Part shown: in pieces, positions 1 through 11,193 of the stretch
Position numbering within the stretch: position 1 is the stretch's first letter
How the letters are laid out: every line of letters begins with the position of its first letter
Assembly (NCBI GenBank): GCA_019635285.1
Contig: JAHBZS010000046.1
Location: 1-38,017, forward strand
Reading direction: 5' to 3'
Length of the DNA: 38,017 nt
Source of the DNA: Rubrivivax sp.
GTDB lineage: Bacteria > Pseudomonadota > Gammaproteobacteria > Burkholderiales > Burkholderiaceae_C
Notes under the pieces: generated by a model
Told to the model about the DNA's origin: nothing
What the model saw: the letters and a program-made list of their open reading frames with translations, nothing else
Databases searched by the model: none
Program-made: the position numbers and the translations under genes

Positions 1-84
1 GGCGGCCGGCAGCCACGCGCGCAGGCGCCGCCCGAAAGGAGCTTCAGGCAACGCGGCAGGCAGCAGGCGGCACGAACGCGGCAT
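1..84 (-). CDS. Possible 5' end of a divergent gene running off the window
   Basis: An open frame starts at an ATG at base 84 and runs leftward off the window without a stop, giving about 28 residues (MPRSCRLLPAALPEAPF...). The arginine/proline start followed by a hydrophobic stretch would suit the N-terminus of an exported or membrane protein, but there is no clear Shine-Dalgarno and the fragment is too short to place in a family. It could equally be plain intergenic DNA upstream of the cyclotransferase gene. Confidence 0.2.
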   Translation of the reverse strand, partial: MPRSCRLLPAALPEAPFGRRLRAWLPAA

Positions 85-167
85 GAGGAGGGTCGAAGCA
101 GGATTCAGGCCGTGGTGGGCAATCGTCGACCCTCGGCCAAAGCGGCGCGATGATAGCCTGCGCACAC

Positions 168-791
168 ATGGCTTCGACCCCCGCGCCGCACGAATTTCCG
201 CCGCCGCTGCCGGGCCGCGACCCGGCGCACATGCTGGAGCGCACGCGCGCCCAGTGGGGCGGCCGCGGCGAGCTGTGGGTCTTCGGCTACGCGTCGCTGA
301 TCTGGCGCCAGGAGTTCGAGGCGGTGGAACACCGCAGCGCGCTGGTGCACGGCTGGCACCGGGCGCTGCGCATGCGCTCGCGCGTCAACCGCGGCACGCC
401 GCAGCAGCCGGGGCTGGTGTTCGCGCTGCTGCCGGGCGGCGCCTGCCGCGGCGTCGTCTTCCGGCTGCGGCGCGAGACCGCCGACGAGGAACTCGAGCGG
501 CTGTGGCTGCGCGAGATGCCCACCGGCGTCTACGACCCGCGCTGGCTGCCGGCGCGCACGCCGCAGGGCGAGGTGCAGGCACTGGCCTTCACGCTGAGCC
601 GGCGCAGCGAGGCCTTGATGGGGCGCCTGGGCGACGAGCAGATGCTGCACATCCTGCGCCATGCCAGCGGGCGCTACGGCAGCACGCTGCAGTACCTGGC
701 GGCCACGGCGCACGCGCTGCGCGAGCGCGGCGTGCGCGACCGCGAGGTGCAGCGCCTGATGGCGCTGGCCACGCGGCACGGCTTGCTCTGA
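168..791 (+). CDS. chaC: ChaC-like gamma-glutamylcyclotransferase
   Basis: This protein of about 207 residues matches the ChaC family, which cleaves glutathione in the cytosol to 5-oxoproline and Cys-Gly. The N-terminal glycine-loop motif VFGYASLIW is present. The family's catalytic-glutamate motif appears as LWLREMPTGVYDPRWL, in the usual context after the substrate loop. The length is slightly below E. coli ChaC (about 230). I chose the ATG at 168 because GATAGCC just upstream resembles a -10 element; an in-frame ATG at 150 would add six residues (MIACAH). Neither has a good ribosome site. The thioesterase gene follows after 12 bases, so the two may be co-transcribed, though no functional link is evident. 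Confidence 0.88.
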   Translation: MASTPAPHEFPPPLPGRDPAHMLERTRAQWGGRGELWVFGYASLIWRQEFEAVEHRSALVHGWHRALRMRSRVNRGTPQQPGLVFALLPGGACRGVVFRLRRETADEELERLWLREMPTGVYDPRWLPARTPQGEVQALAFTLSRRSEALMGRLGDEQMLHILRHASGRYGSTLQYLAATAHALRERGVRDREVQRLMALATRHGLL

Positions 792-803
792 CAATCGCCG
801 GCC

Positions 804-2896
<2,093 letters not shown>

Positions 2897-2938
2897 GGCG
2901 AATCCCAAAAATGGTTGCGAAACCGGGATTCTCGACGA

Positions 2939-3913
2939 TCAGCAGCAGCCGTGGCCAAAACCGATGTCGCGCAGCCAGCGGCGATAGGCGGCGCTGAAGC
3001 GGTCGGCCGCGCTGTGCACCTCGCCCCCCGACAGCGGCAGCTCACGCGGACGCTGCGATTCCAGCACCGGCTGGTCCTGCGCAAAGATGGTCTGCTGGAA
3101 GGCGCGCAGCGTGGCGTCGTCGGCGCCTTCGTCGGAGGTGGCGATGGTGAACCAGGCGCGGCAACTCTCGCGGCCCGTGGGGCTGGTCCACAGCACGTAG
3201 GCTTCGTCGGTGTCGCCCGCGGACGCGCGCTTTTGCAGCAACGCCGACAGCGGCGACAGCACCTGGTAGCGGTAGTCGACCCAGGCGCCGCCGGTGGCCG
3301 CCGAGCTGGCCTGCGGCTGCCAGGCGCGATACAGCGGCACGCCGGGGCGGCCGAGCGCGTCGGCCTGCACCCGGTACTCGGGCACGTCGACATGGTCGCG
3401 CGCGCCCAGCCAGCCTTCGTGCACGAAGCCGAAGTGCGCCGTGTCCAGGAAGTTCTCGACCACCCGCGGCGCGCTGGTGGCCACGTCGAAGGGCCCGCAC
3501 AGCACGCGCTTGCGCGGCAGCTCGTCCAGCGGCGGCGGCGCGAAGGGTTCCACGTCGCTCGCCGCCTGGCCGGCCACCCACAGCAGCCCGTGGCGCTGCA
3601 GCACCTGCCAGGTGCGCGCGGCATGCGCCGCCGGCGGCTGGAACTCGGGCACCGCAGGCACCTTGACACAACGCCCATCGGCGGCGAAGCGCCAGCCGTG
3701 GTACGGGCATTCGAGCACGCCGTCCTGCACGCGGCCCATCGACAGGCTGGCGCCGCGATGGGGGCAGCGATCGTCGAAGGCCGACGGGCCGTCGGCCCCA
3801 CCCTGCCACAGCGCCAGCGCCTCTTCGAAATGCTGCGCCTTGAGGCAGCGGCCGGGGGCCAGGTCGGCGGCGGCCGCCAGCGGCAGCCACCATGCGTGCA
3901 AGTCGTCGTGCAT
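2939..3913 (-). CDS. Rieske [2Fe-2S] non-heme iron oxygenase, candidate hypoxanthine hydroxylase (HpxD-like)
   Basis: This 324-residue protein is a single-component-type oxygenase alpha subunit. The Rieske cluster ligands are C50-x-H52 and C69-x2-H72 (CPHRGASLSMG...CPYHGWRF). The mononuclear iron site is the N-x2-D-x2-H-x4-H pattern at N154, D157, H160 and H165 (ENFLDTAHFGFVHEGW), and the late aspartate is probably in AQDQPVLESQ. The size and layout match VanA, the methylxanthine demethylases NdmA/B and HpxD of Klebsiella, the last of which oxidises hypoxanthine to xanthine. In an operon with an adenine deaminase and facing xanthine dehydrogenase, HpxD-like or methylpurine activity is the best inference. 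No reductase partner is encoded nearby. I chose ATG 3913; a TTG at 3931 and a GTG at 3925 are in frame. Confidence 0.87.
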   Translation of the reverse strand: MHDDLHAWWLPLAAAADLAPGRCLKAQHFEEALALWQGGADGPSAFDDRCPHRGASLSMGRVQDGVLECPYHGWRFAADGRCVKVPAVPEFQPPAAHAARTWQVLQRHGLLWVAGQAASDVEPFAPPPLDELPRKRVLCGPFDVATSAPRVVENFLDTAHFGFVHEGWLGARDHVDVPEYRVQADALGRPGVPLYRAWQPQASSAATGGAWVDYRYQVLSPLSALLQKRASAGDTDEAYVLWTSPTGRESCRAWFTIATSDEGADDATLRAFQQTIFAQDQPVLESQRPRELPLSGGEVHSAADRFSAAYRRWLRDIGFGHGCC

Positions 3914-3932
3914 GTCGCGTTCCACAAACAAG

Positions 3933-3964
3933 GACGCCGCCGGCGCGGGGCGCGCGGCGGCGTC
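3933..3964 (-). terminator. Intercistronic stem-loop after the BMP binding-protein gene
   Basis: A perfect 10-bp inverted repeat (GACGCCGCCG at 3933-3942, CGGCGGCGTC at 3955-3964) encloses a 12-base loop. It begins 17 bases after the stop of the binding-protein gene and ends just before the Rieske gene. There is no T-run, so it is more likely a 3' mRNA stabiliser or partial attenuator that keeps the binding protein in excess than a full terminator. Confidence 0.55.
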
Positions 3965-3981
3965 GCTTCAGGACCGGCGGC

Positions 3982-5142
3982 TTACTTGCCGCTGGGGATC
4001 TTGCCTTCGACGCCGGCCACGTAGAAGTCGATCTTGTCCTTCCACGCCTGGTCGGCGGTGGTGTCCTTGGGCAGGCGTTCCTTGCCGGTGTTGTCGGCGA
4101 TGGGGCCCTTGAAGACGTCGAAGCTGCCGTCCTTGAGCGCGGCCTTGACCTCGTCGATCTTCTTCTTCACCTCCTCGGGCACCACGTCGGCGATCTTCAC
4201 GACCTCGTTGACGCCTTCCTTCGCGCCCCAGACGATGCGCTCGGACTTCCAGGTGTTGTCCATGACTTCCTTGACGTACTTCTTGTACGCCGGGCCCCAG
4301 TGCACGACGTTGGACGCCAGGTGCGCCTTCGGTGCGACGGCGCTCATGTCCGAGTCCCAGCCGAAGGCGTACTTGCCGGCCTTCTCGGCGGTCTGCAGCA
4401 CGGCCGACGAGTCGGTGTTCTGCAGCAGCACGTCGGCGCCGGCGTTGATCAGGCTCTGCGCGGCCTCGGCTTCCTTCGGCGGGTCGAACCAGGTGCTGAC
4501 CCACACCACCTTGACCTTGGCCTTCGGGTTGATGGCCTGCGCGCCCAGCGCAAAGGCATTGATGTTGCGCAGCACCTCGGGGATGGGGAACGACCCGACG
4601 AAGCCCAGCGTGTTGGTCTTGGTCATGGCGCCGGCGATCATGCCGGAGATGTATGCGTCCTGGTAGAAGCTGGCGTCGTACACACCGACGTTGGGCGCGA
4701 GCTTGTAGCCGGTGGCGTGCATGAACTTGACGTCGGGGAACTCCTGCGCCACCTTGATCGTCGGCTCCATGTAGCCGAAGCTGGTGGTGAAGATCAGCTT
4801 GTTGCCCTGGCTGGCCAGGTCGCGCAGCACGCGCTCGGCGTCGGCGCTCTCGGGCACCTTCTCGACGAAGGTGGTCTTGACCTTGTCGCCGAACTCGGCC
4901 TCGACCGCCTTGCGGCCCTGGTCGTGCGCGAAGGTCCAGCCGGCGTCGCCGACCGGGCCGATGTACACCCAGGCCGCCTTGAGCGGCTCGGCTGCCGGTG
5001 CGGCGGCCACCGAGGCCGCTGCGGCCGGCGCGGCGGCGGCCGGCGCCGCGGCCGGTTCTTCCTTCTTGCCGCAACCGACCAGCGCGGCCAGCGCGGCGGC
5101 GGCGGTCAGGCCCAGCAGGGCACGTTTGTTGATCTGGCTCAT
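3982..5142 (-). CDS. BMP-family purine/nucleoside ABC transporter substrate-binding lipoprotein
   Basis: A 386-residue binding protein of the BMP/PnrA/Med family, which delivers purine nucleosides or bases to an ABC importer. The N-terminus has a lipoprotein signal with lipobox LVGC (C24), followed by an Ala/Pro-rich linker to about residue 50. The mature domain starts LKAAWVYIGPVGDAGWTFAHD, the first strand and ligand loop of this family. The motifs TTSFGYMEP, SGMIAGAMTKTN and FGWDSDMS follow in the expected order. The two permease genes and the ATPase lie just upstream on the same strand, completing the importer. Purine specificity is inferred from family and neighbours (guanine and adenine deaminases, xanthine dehydrogenase). 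Confidence 0.93.
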   Translation of the reverse strand: MSQINKRALLGLTAAAALAALVGCGKKEEPAAAPAAAAPAAAASVAAAPAAEPLKAAWVYIGPVGDAGWTFAHDQGRKAVEAEFGDKVKTTFVEKVPESADAERVLRDLASQGNKLIFTTSFGYMEPTIKVAQEFPDVKFMHATGYKLAPNVGVYDASFYQDAYISGMIAGAMTKTNTLGFVGSFPIPEVLRNINAFALGAQAINPKAKVKVVWVSTWFDPPKEAEAAQSLINAGADVLLQNTDSSAVLQTAEKAGKYAFGWDSDMSAVAPKAHLASNVVHWGPAYKKYVKEVMDNTWKSERIVWGAKEGVNEVVKIADVVPEEVKKKIDEVKAALKDGSFDVFKGPIADNTGKERLPKDTTADQAWKDKIDFYVAGVEGKIPSGK

Positions 5143-5191
5143 GCGTAAGGGCTCCTTCTGTTGAGGGCGGGCGGGGCGGAAGCGGGGGATT

Positions 5192-6112
5192 CTAGGCGCC
5201 GGGATGGAAGGGCTTGCCCAGCGAGGCCGGCATGTTGATGCGGATCCAGGTCGGGTTGCGGCTGATCACCGCCAGCACGATGATGGTCGCCAGGTACGGC
5301 AGCATGGCGAGCAGCTGGCTGGAGATGTCCACCCCTGCGCCCTGCAGCGCAAACTGCGCCATGGTCACGCCGCCGAACAGGTAGGCGCCGAACAGCACGC
5401 GCAGCGGCCGCCAGGTGGCGAAGGTGGTCAGCGCCAGCGCGATCCAGCCGCGGCCGGCGACCAGCCCTTCCACCCACAGCGGCGCATACACCACCGACAG
5501 GAAGGCCCCGGCCACGCCGCACAGCGCGCCGCCGGCCATGACCGCGCCCAGGCGGATCCAGCGCCCCTTGTAGCCCAGCGCATGCGCCGATTCGGGCGAC
5601 TCGCCCACCGCGCGCAGCACCAGGCCGGCACGGCTCTTGTACAGGAACCACATGGTCAGGCCGATCAGCCCGATGGCGATGTAGACCATCGGGTGGTGCC
5701 TGAAGAAGGCCGGCCCGATGAACGGGACCTGGCTGAGCACCGGCACGTCAAAGGGCACGCGCTCGGACAGCTTCTTGCCGACATAGCCCAGGCCGACGAA
5801 GGCCGAGAAGCCGTAGCCGAACAGGCTGACGGCCAGACCGGTGGCGTACTGGTTGGTGTTGAGCCAGATGACCAGCACGCCGAAGCCCGCGGCCAGCACG
5901 GCGCCGGCGGCGGCACCGGCGATGAAGGCCATGGTGTCGCTGCCGGTATTGAAGGCCGCGGCGAAGCCGGCGATGGCCGCCACCAGCATGATGCCTTCGG
6001 CGCCGAGATTCAGCACGCCGGCCTTCTCGTTGATGAGCAGGCCCAGGCCGGCGATGGCCAGCGGCGTGCCCGAAGCCAGCGTGGCCGCGATGAGCAGAGC
6101 GAATTGGTCCAT
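5192..6112 (-). CDS. ABC transporter permease (BMP/purine importer, second subunit)
   Basis: A 306-residue polytopic permease of the BPD_transp_2 family. It begins MDQFALLIAATLASGTPLA and shows about eight hydrophobic segments. The family motif INEKAGVLNLGAEGIMLVAA near residues 27-46 is the coupling and substrate-path loop shared with ribose and nucleoside permeases. AVGESPESAHALGYKG near residue 190 is the cytoplasmic EAA-like loop that contacts the ATPase. The true start is the ATG at 6112; the open frame continues far upstream only because of high GC. It pairs with the next permease (11-base gap) as a heterodimer. Confidence 0.93.
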   Translation of the reverse strand: MDQFALLIAATLASGTPLAIAGLGLLINEKAGVLNLGAEGIMLVAAIAGFAAAFNTGSDTMAFIAGAAAGAVLAAGFGVLVIWLNTNQYATGLAVSLFGYGFSAFVGLGYVGKKLSERVPFDVPVLSQVPFIGPAFFRHHPMVYIAIGLIGLTMWFLYKSRAGLVLRAVGESPESAHALGYKGRWIRLGAVMAGGALCGVAGAFLSVVYAPLWVEGLVAGRGWIALALTTFATWRPLRVLFGAYLFGGVTMAQFALQGAGVDISSQLLAMLPYLATIIVLAVISRNPTWIRINMPASLGKPFHPGA

Positions 6113-6123
6113 GGTGCGGCCTT

Positions 6124-7195
6124 TCAGTGCGCGTGGGCGATCGCCGAGCGCACGCGGATGCGGTAGTTGATGAGCGTGTCGCAGGCCAGCAGCAGCACCA
6201 GCAGCAGGCCCTGGAAGACGCCCGACAGCGCGTTGGGCAGGCCCAGGCGCGACTGGCCGAGCTCGCCGCCGATGATCATCGTGGACAGCAGCAGGCCGGC
6301 GAAGGCGATGCCTACCGGGTGCAGCCGGCCGACGAAGCAGACGATGATGGCGGTGAAGCCCAGTCCCGTGGAGACATGCGGCGTGATCTGCTTGAAGGTG
6401 CCGATGGCCTCCATGCCGCCGGCCAGCCCGGCCAGCCCGCCGGAGATGAGCAGCGCGGTCCACAGCGAGCTGCTGGCCGAGAAGCCGGCATAACGCGCCG
6501 CCGCCGGCGCCAGCCCGCCGACCTGCAGCTGGTAGCCGCGGAACTGGCGGAACATGAACACCCAGGTCAGCGCCACCAGCACCAGCGCGATGACGAAGCC
6601 GATGTGCAGCCGCGTGCCGGGCAGCAGCACCGGCAGCCAGGTCGACGCGTCGAAGCTCTTGGTCTGCGGGAAGTTGAAGCCCATCGGGTCCTTCCACGGC
6701 CCGAACACCAGGTAGTTGACCAGCTGCTGCGCCACGTACACCAGCATCAGGCTCACCAGGATCTCGCTGGCATTGAACTTGTCGCGCAGCAGCGCAGTCA
6801 GCCCCGCCCAGGCCATGCCGCCGAGCACGCCGCCCAGCAGCACCAGCGGCACTGCGACGATCTGCGGCAGCACGATGCCCTGCGTGGTCAGCCACAGCGC
6901 GACGCCGCCGCCGCTGAGCACGCCGAGCACGAACTGCCCTTCGGCGCCGATGTTCCAGACGTTGGAGCGATAGCACACCGCCAAGCCCAGCGCGATGGTG
7001 ATCAGCGGCGTGGCCTTGAGCAGCAGCTCGCTGATCTGGCGCTGGTTGGAGAAGGGCTCGACGAAGTACATCGACAGCCCGCGCACCGGGTCCTTGCCGA
7101 GCGCGGCGAACAGGATGCCGGCGAGGATGGCGGTGAGCACCAGCGCCAGCACCGGCGACAGCAGCGACATCAGCTTCGAAGGCTGGGGACGGGGT

Positions 7196-7209
<14 letters not shown>
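6124..7209 (-). CDS. ABC transporter permease (BMP/purine importer, first subunit)
   Basis: A 361-residue inner-membrane permease. After a short cytosolic start (MLRLEPRPQPSK) come nine to ten hydrophobic segments. CYRSNVWNIGAEGQFVLG (about residue 80) is the counterpart of the NLGAEG loop in the partner permease, and GFSASSSLWTALLISGGLAGLAGG is a second family landmark. The ATG at 7209 is preceded by GGAG at six bases and overlaps the end of the ATPase gene by 14 bases, implying translational coupling. A GTG at 7221 is in frame but less well placed. It forms the transmembrane pore with the second permease. Confidence 0.93.
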
Positions 7210-8752
<1,543 letters not shown>

Positions 8753-8774
8753 GGCTTGTCTCCAGACGGATGGG

Positions 8775-10079
8775 TCAGCGCGCGTCGGCGCGGCGGTAGC
8801 GGCGCTCGCCGGCCACCCAGCTTTCGATGAGATCGCGCTCGTCGCCGAGCGTGATCCAGGCGAAGATCTTTTCATGCAAGTCGCGCGCCACCTGCTGGCG
8901 GCGCTTGGCCACCGGGCTCGTCGCCCAGTCCCAGATGCACAGGTCGGCCGACGCGCCGCCTTCCAGCGAGCCGATCTCGTGGCCCAGGCCCAGCGCCGTG
9001 GCCGCGCCGCGCGTCGCCGCATGCAGCAGCGCCCAGGCACTGAGCCGCGTGCCGGCCATGGCCTGCACCTTGTACGCATCGGCCATGGTGCGCTGCATCG
9101 ACAGCGACGTGCCGCCACCGACGTCGCTGGCCAGGCTGATGTGCACGCCGGCGTCCTCGGCCGCGGCCCAGCCGAAGAGCCCGCTGCCCAGGAACAGGTT
9201 GGAGCTGGGGCTGTGCGCGATCTGCGCGCCGCGCTCGCGCAGCAGCGCGCGGTCGGCATCGTCCAGCCAGATGCCGTGGGCCAGCACCGCACGCGCATTG
9301 AGCAGGCCGAAGCGCTCGTACACGTCCAGGTAGCTGCGCGCCTTGGGGAACAGCTCGGCCACCCAGCGCACCTCGTCGCGGTTCTCGGCGACGTGCGTCT
9401 GCATGTACAGCCCGTCACGGCTGGCCAGCAGGCGCCCGGCCATGGCCAGCTGCGCCTCGCTGCTGGTGGGGGCGAAGCGCGGTGTCAGCGCGTAGGCCAG
9501 CCGCCCCTGCCCGTGCCAGCGTTCGATGAGCTCCAGGCAATCGGCCTCGGCGCCTTCGACGTCGTCGCTCAGCCCGGGCGGCGCGTGCCGGTCCATCAGC
9601 ACCTTGCCGGTGACGAGGCGCATGCCGCGCTGCTGCGCCGCGGCGAACAGCGCATCCGCCGACGCCTTGTGCACGGTGGGGAACACCACCGCGCTGGTGG
9701 TGCCATGCGCCAGCAGCGCATCCAGGAAGAACTGCGACACCTGCCGCGCCACGGGCGGGTCGGCCAGGCGCGCCTCGGCCGGAAAGGTGTAGTCGCGCAG
9801 CCAGTCCAGCAGCTGCGCGCCCCAGCTGCCGATGACGTCCAGCTGCGGGCTGTGCACGTGGGTGTCGACGAAGCCCGGCAGGATCAGCTTGCCGGCATGG
9901 TCGACGCGCCGCCAGGTGACGTCGGGCGCGACGGCCTGCGCACCGACGATGCGCGTGCCCTCGACCAGCAGCCAGTGGTCGGGCCGCCAGCGCACCGCCG
10001 GGCTGTCGCGATCGGCGCGCGCCGGCGCCGCGACGAAGTCCAGCAGGTCGCCGCGCAGGGCGATGCGCGGCGCGATCAC
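8775..10079 (-). CDS. guaD: Guanine deaminase
   Basis: A 434-residue amidohydrolase converting guanine to xanthine and ammonia in the cytosol. Zinc ligands are visible: H74/H76 in PGFVDTHVHSPQLD, H229 in QTHVAENRDE, H268 in LAHGIWLDD and D319 in LASDVGGGTS. Guanine-deaminase markers include LLDWLRDYTFPAE, GKVLMDRHAP, LTPRFAPTSS and SPSSNLFLGSGLF, all shared with E. coli GuaD. These favour guanine over 8-oxoguanine deaminase. I chose the GTG at 10079: it has GGGAG seven bases upstream, gives an N-terminus aligned with E. coli GuaD, and forms a GTGA overlap with a small upstream ORF. Upstream in-frame codons run antiparallel to nothing conserved. It is the first enzyme gene of the importer operon. 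Confidence 0.94.
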   Translation of the reverse strand: MIAPRIALRGDLLDFVAAPARADRDSPAVRWRPDHWLLVEGTRIVGAQAVAPDVTWRRVDHAGKLILPGFVDTHVHSPQLDVIGSWGAQLLDWLRDYTFPAEARLADPPVARQVSQFFLDALLAHGTTSAVVFPTVHKASADALFAAAQQRGMRLVTGKVLMDRHAPPGLSDDVEGAEADCLELIERWHGQGRLAYALTPRFAPTSSEAQLAMAGRLLASRDGLYMQTHVAENRDEVRWVAELFPKARSYLDVYERFGLLNARAVLAHGIWLDDADRALLRERGAQIAHSPSSNLFLGSGLFGWAAAEDAGVHISLASDVGGGTSLSMQRTMADAYKVQAMAGTRLSAWALLHAATRGAATALGLGHEIGSLEGGASADLCIWDWATSPVAKRRQQVARDLHEKIFAWITLGDERDLIESWVAGERRYRRADAR

Positions 10080-10138
10080 CAGCGCGCTCCCGCGCTGCCA
10101 TGGGCGCCGGTGGGCTGCAGTGCGGCAGGCCGGCTCAT
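10076..10138 (-). CDS. Possible 20-residue leader ORF bridging the LysR and guaD genes
   Basis: A 21-codon ORF (MSRPAALQPTGAHGSAGARW) starts at an ATG whose last bases form ATGA with the LysR stop. It has GGAG five bases upstream, and its TGA overlaps the guaD GTG as GTGA. The geometry would let ribosomes pass from the regulator gene to guaD by re-initiation. The peptide has no recognisable family, and chance cannot be excluded in such GC-rich DNA. Confidence 0.35.
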   Translation of the reverse strand: MSRPAALQPTGAHGSAGARW

Positions 10139-11112
10139 GCCCTCTCCGGTGAAGACAGCTGTCGCGCGACGTCGCGCACCGTCTCGCGCAGCCAGCGCAG
10201 CGGCGGCGCGGCATGCGTGCGGTCGTGCCACAGCTGGTAGTAGGTCAGCGGCGGAAACTGCACCGGGCAGCGCACGATGCGCAGGTCCAGCGCGTCGACG
10301 TAGCGGCTGCAGAACAACCGGCCGGTGGTCAGCACCAGCCAGCTGCGCTGCACCATCAGCGGTATCAGGCTGAAATGCGAGCTGCGCACCACGACGTTGC
10401 GCTGCAAGCCCTGCGCCGCCAGGTGTTCGTCGATGACCCCGGGCGCGCCGGCGTGGAAGGCCATGGGCGCGACGTGCTCGCTGTCCAGGTAGCGCTCGAC
10501 CGTCCAGCCGCGGCCGCCGCCCCGGCCCGAGGCGGCCGGATGGTCGGACGCCACCAGGCAGACGATGTCGTCGCTGATCAGGCGGCCCATGTGCAGCTCT
10601 TCCGGCGGGCGCAGCCAGTTGCCGATGACCAGGTCGACGTCGCCTGCGGCCAGCTTGCGCCGGTAGTCGATCTCGGCCGACAGCGGATGCAACTCCACCT
10701 GCGCCTGCGGCGCCTCGCGCTTCAGGCGCTCGACGATGCGCGGCAGGAACAGCGGGTCCAGGTAGTCGCTGGCGGCGATGCGGAAGCTCAGGCACGCGCT
10801 GGCCGGGTCGAAGGCGCCGCTGCGCTGCTGCGGGGCGAACAGCAGCTCCGCATCGCGCAGCAGGCGCGCGGCCGGCTCCAGCATCGCCAGCGCCGCGTCG
10901 GTGGGCGCCAGGCCCTGCCCCGAACGCACCAGCAACGCATCGCCCGTCAGCTCGCGCAGCCGTTTCAGCTGCGCGCTGACCATCGGCTGCGTACTGCGCA
11001 GCCGCATCGCGGCACGGGAGACACTGCGTTCAGCGATCACGGTGTGCAAGACCTTCACCAGATGGAGGTCAATCTTGGCGGTGATCGGCCGCTGCGCCAT
11101 ACGGTTGATCAT
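10135..11112 (-). CDS. LysR-family regulator of the purine genes
   Basis: A 325-residue LysR-type regulator. The N-terminal winged helix-turn-helix reads IDLHLVKVLHTVIAERSVSRAAMRL, then STQPMVSAQLKRLRE and the wing DALLVRSGQGLAPT. The effector domain begins near residue 110 (LSFRIAASDYLDPLFLPRIV). It is divergent from xdhAB across an 82-base AT-rich gap and lies directly upstream of guaD, the normal place for a regulator acting on both arms. The ligand is unknown; a purine or urate-type effector is a guess. The ATG at 11112 has a weak GAG at eight bases; ATG 11100 would remove four residues. Confidence 0.9.
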   Translation of the reverse strand: MINRMAQRPITAKIDLHLVKVLHTVIAERSVSRAAMRLRSTQPMVSAQLKRLRELTGDALLVRSGQGLAPTDAALAMLEPAARLLRDAELLFAPQQRSGAFDPASACLSFRIAASDYLDPLFLPRIVERLKREAPQAQVELHPLSAEIDYRRKLAAGDVDLVIGNWLRPPEELHMGRLISDDIVCLVASDHPAASGRGGGRGWTVERYLDSEHVAPMAFHAGAPGVIDEHLAAQGLQRNVVVRSSHFSLIPLMVQRSWLVLTTGRLFCSRYVDALDLRIVRCPVQFPPLTYYQLWHDRTHAAPPLRWLRETVRDVARQLSSPERA

Positions 11113-11193
11113 ATATTTATTACTCGGAAAAGCATATGGCCGGCTGCGCTGCAAGCGCTAGTGTTCGTGCCGATGACATCCAGCGAGGGCCCC
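11101..11193. promoter_or_regulatory. Divergent LysR-xdhA control region
   Basis: This gap between the divergent LysR and xdhA starts is distinctly AT-rich (ATCATATATTTATTACTC) against the surrounding GC-rich DNA. It is where LysR-type operators and two back-to-back promoters would be expected. I could not assign a convincing -35/-10 pair or a single best T-N11-A box. Confidence 0.4.

Noticed and set aside
5192-6976. A single 594-residue permease reading across both permease genes
   Set aside because: The first 288 codons are an out-of-frame reading of the upstream permease. Family alignment starts at ATG 6112.
8775-10079. 8-oxoguanine deaminase instead of guanine deaminase
   Set aside because: The RFAPTSS, LLDWLRDYTFPAE and SNLFLGSGLF motifs are those of GuaD; only assay would exclude side activity.
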